A DNA stretch of 64,000 nucleotides from Ceraceosorus guamensis (Eukaryota; Basidiomycota; Exobasidiomycetes; Ceraceosorales; Ceraceosoraceae), in NCBI RefSeq assembly GCF_003144195.1, contig NW_020290018.1, positions 78,916 through 142,915 on the forward strand, written 5' to 3'. How positions within the stretch are numbered: the first letter of the stretch is position 1; the number at the start of each line of letters is the position of its first letter. The position numbers and the translations under genes are program-made. Below are positions 61,457 to 64,000 of the stretch, one piece after another. The notes below the pieces were generated by a model. That model was not told the origin of the DNA and did no database searches. It saw only the letters and a list, made by a program, of their open reading frames with translations.

Positions 61457-63924
61457 ATGGCTCGTAAGAAGGTACAGCCAGAGCACAGCCCCACGCCCGA
61501 AGAAGATTCGGCGGAGAGCGAACTGCAGCAGGTGGATGGTGATAGTGATGGCGAGGACTAGTGAGTGAGGACTACCCTCGAGATTATCCTTGGGCACGCA
61601 TACAAAGTCGCACCACTCATTCACTCGACACCCGTAGCGAGAAGCAGCGGCTTGCCAACATCGCAAAAAATGAAGCCCTGTTACGCGAGCTGGGAGTCAC
61701 AGGCGGCTTGTCCGGCAGAGCATCTCGCAAGACGCAGCATTTGGGAGGCACAAACAAGCCGCAGCCAAAGCCAAAGCCAAGGCAGCGACGTAAGACAACT
61801 CCGCCTCCAGCCGTTGACCGGCCACGCAGGATCAGCAGCAGATTAAAAGGCATCGAGGCGGACAGCGATGCTTTGAAGCGCAAATACGAGGTGAGCCGAG
61901 GCTGCGTGCGCGCAATGCCCGCCCTGTTCCGCATTCGCTCAGACGGACGCTCTCTTGGAACACATGCTTGACGCAGGAGGAGGCAGAGGCGCTCCGAGTA
62001 GAGCAAGAAGCCGCAAAACGCGCGCGGCATGAGGATCATAAATTACAAGAGCTTCTCACCGGGCGCAACGAGGCGGAGATAAAGGGCAAGGCTCAGTCGC
62101 TAGCTGCTGCTCTCGCTGCCGAACAATCGGGGAGGAAGAATGCGCGCGCGCTAGCCAACAAGGATGCAAAGCCCGAAACAGCATCCAAAGCTGAACTTCG
62201 CAAGGTGATAGACAAGATGGAGTTGCGCTCCGCCGACAAGGTGGTCGATAAACGAATTTACACAATGGTAGTGCACCCTCGTGCCGACTCGGAGCGAGGC
62301 GACCTCGTCTTCGTCGGAGACAAAGAAGGTTGTATTGGAGTGTGGGAGCCTCTCGCGCCATCAAGCGAGCCAGCAGGCGAGGATGATGACGGCGCCGCAG
62401 AAGATGGCTCTGAGCTGCCTTCCGGCTCGTCTTGGAGATTGCAGGCGCACGGCAAGAGCCCAGTGACATGCCTCAAGCTCGATCCTACGTCTGACAGGAC
62501 GCTCTACAGCTCGTCGTATGATTCGTCCATCAGAGCACTCGACCTGGACAAGGGAGTAAGCGCGGAAGTATGGGCGGGTCAAGATGACGTGCTGCTCTCC
62601 GTATTCGATGTGCTTCCAGGCCTGGTTGCTGCAGAACGAAATCTTTGGGTAGCAGATCATCGAGGTGGCCTCATCAGCATTGACAAGCGAGCACGTCGCA
62701 CTCGATCGCAAAGATGGCAAGTCTGCGAAAAGAAGGTGAGCTCATCAAATCCTGTCGAACCGCACTTTGCATCCCTTGTCTCATGTCTTCTTGCGCGCCA
62801 TGCACATCAGATCGGGGGCATGTCTGTGAATCCACTTCGACCGCGCTGCATCGCTGTAGCATCTCTAGATCAACATATTCGGCTGTTTGACGTACGCGCG
62901 ATGCGATCGATGCCTACAGAAGAGATTGCACCCTACAGTGTACGGCATGTCGACTTTGACGCTCTTGAGAAAACCACCAAGGCGGCTCAGATTGGAGAGC
63001 ACCAAGCCAGGCTGGCGTGCACAAGCGTCGACTTTTCTCCTCGTGGAGACAATCTTGTCGGTGTCAGCTACGATGATGTTGTTAAAGGTGGGTCTCCACT
63101 GCAAGCGATTCAAGCTTCACTGATCCTTACGCTGACGCGTTGAGCTCGGCGCGCCCGCAGTCTGGGACTTGCACCCCAGCTGGTTGGCGAAAGGCGACGA
63201 AGCGACCAAGAGGAATCAGAAGGTCAAAATTGAGCCTCGAGTAGCCAGAGCGCCAGCTCCGAAGCCCAATGGCAAGCAGGCGGTTGCTGAAGACTTGGGA
63301 AATTTGCGTCAAACCAGGCGCTCGGCGTCTGGGCGTCCAGCGCCTGTCAAGCGTGAGAGCTCCGGCTTGATGCGCTGGTTTACGAGCAAAGAGGGGCCCA
63401 AAAGCGAATCCGAGGAAGGCGACCAGACCGACGAGTCCGAAGAGGAAGTAATTACTCCAGGTCAAGCCGCAAAGAAGACAAGGCCTCCCGCCCTGGAAGA
63501 TGACGACGACGAATGGGCAGCCCGCGCCGATGCGCCTTCGAAGCCGAGCGACGTGCTTCAATCACCGCATATCATTCCTCACAACAACCAGACCGGCAAG
63601 TGGCTGACGCTGTTTAGAGCGCGCTGGAACACCAATGCAGAGGCTGAGCCTCATTTCAGCGTGAGTGACTGGTGAATGTCGTCGTAAGCTGCTTTCGAGG
63701 TCCTTGCTGACGAGTGCATGAGCTTGTTGGACCTGCAGATGGGATCAATGAAGAGGGAGGCCGAGATATGGGCATCGGACGGGACGCTTCTTAGAAGTCT
63801 GTACGATGGAGACCATGTCACTGCTGTGCCAGCCGTGACCGCTATGCATCCCACCAGGCTAGGTCGTCTCGCCACAGGAAACGGGAGCGGCAGATGCCAT
63901 TTCTGGGCGCCATTGGATGAGTGA
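61457..63924 (+). CDS. CMR1: WD40 DNA-damage-binding protein Cmr1 (WDR76 family)
   Basis: Binds damaged DNA and chromatin in the nucleus; in yeast it joins the intranuclear quality-control compartment after replication stress. Six exons (61457-61560, 61638-61890, 61977-62735, 62811-63087, 63161-63660, 63739-63924) join to 692 residues. The N-terminus has the family pattern YEKQRLANIAKNEALLREL then a basic patch and PRRISSRLKGI. The propeller has MVVHPRADSERGDLVFVGDK, GCIGVWEP, VTCLKLDPTSDRTLYSSSYD, SSIRALDLD, ISIDKRA, INPLR-type VNPLRPRCIAVASLDQHIRLFDVR, ACTSVDFSPRGDNLVGVSYD, VWDLH and a last blade HPTRLGRLATGNGSGRCHFW. Between blades 5 and 6 is a disordered acidic insert of about 150 residues. 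Yeast Cmr1 is about 520, so the extra length is this insert and the N-terminus. Confidence 0.93.
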
Positions 63925-64000
63925 GCGCGGCATCGGTCAGCGCCACGGACCGGTCTCGCAGGCAGCAGCACAGGAGGAAAGCTAGACGCCCACCAGAGCA
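63925..64000. other. Right edge downstream of CMR1
   Basis: 76 bp of 3' flank with nothing recognisable. Confidence 0.8.

Overview
This window looks like nuclear DNA of a basidiomycete fungus, most likely an ustilaginomycotinous (smut-type) fungus. Genes are dense on both strands and broken by many short GT..AG introns (43 to 174 nt, one candidate of 340 nt). GC content is moderately high. The gene set is fungal (Sgf73, Rad7, Sam37/metaxin, Srf1-like, Slh1, Ncs2/Ctu2, Cmr1). The intergenic DNA is full of short degenerate words of the GTGATTC / CACGACT type, which I associate with smut genomes from memory. The genus cannot be fixed from this window.

Layout, left to right. A partial Munc13-like secretion protein (minus, runs off the left edge); mitochondrial Mn superoxide dismutase (plus); a nine-exon flavin-containing monooxygenase (minus); adenylate kinase (plus); GAPDH (plus); mRNA cap guanine-N7 methyltransferase with a giant disordered N-terminus (minus); SAGA subunit Sgf73 (plus); Sam37/metaxin (minus); an Srf1-like four-pass membrane protein (plus); a Kelch-type single-pass membrane protein (plus); tRNA 2-thiolation factor Ctu2/Ncs2 (minus); an intron-containing tRNA-Asp(GTC) (minus); the ribosome-quality-control helicase Slh1/ASCC3 (minus); an unrecognised cysteine-containing protein (plus); a doubtful small ORF (minus); NADH-cytochrome b5 reductase (plus); a two-RRM Mei2-like RNA-binding protein (minus); an unrecognised disordered protein (plus); nucleotide-excision-repair protein Rad7 (minus); and the WD40 DNA-damage-binding protein Cmr1 (plus).

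All multi-exon models were joined by hand. In each, exon lengths and phases add up to a single open frame ending in a stop, and most joins restore a conserved motif. The genes are mostly housekeeping. They are arranged as convergent pairs with short spacers and divergent pairs sharing 0.8 to 2.3 kb. Two thematic neighbours stand out: Rad7 and Cmr1, both DNA-damage factors, are divergent from one 914-bp region; Ctu2, a tRNA-Asp gene and Slh1, all translation-related, lie side by side.

I found no transposon, retroelement, CRISPR array or toxin gene. The most unusual observations are an apparent pseudo-helicase second cassette in Slh1, the roughly 1,100-residue extension on the cap methyltransferase, two proteins of no recognised family, several introns whose length is a multiple of three and which lack stops, and the dispersed intergenic word family.
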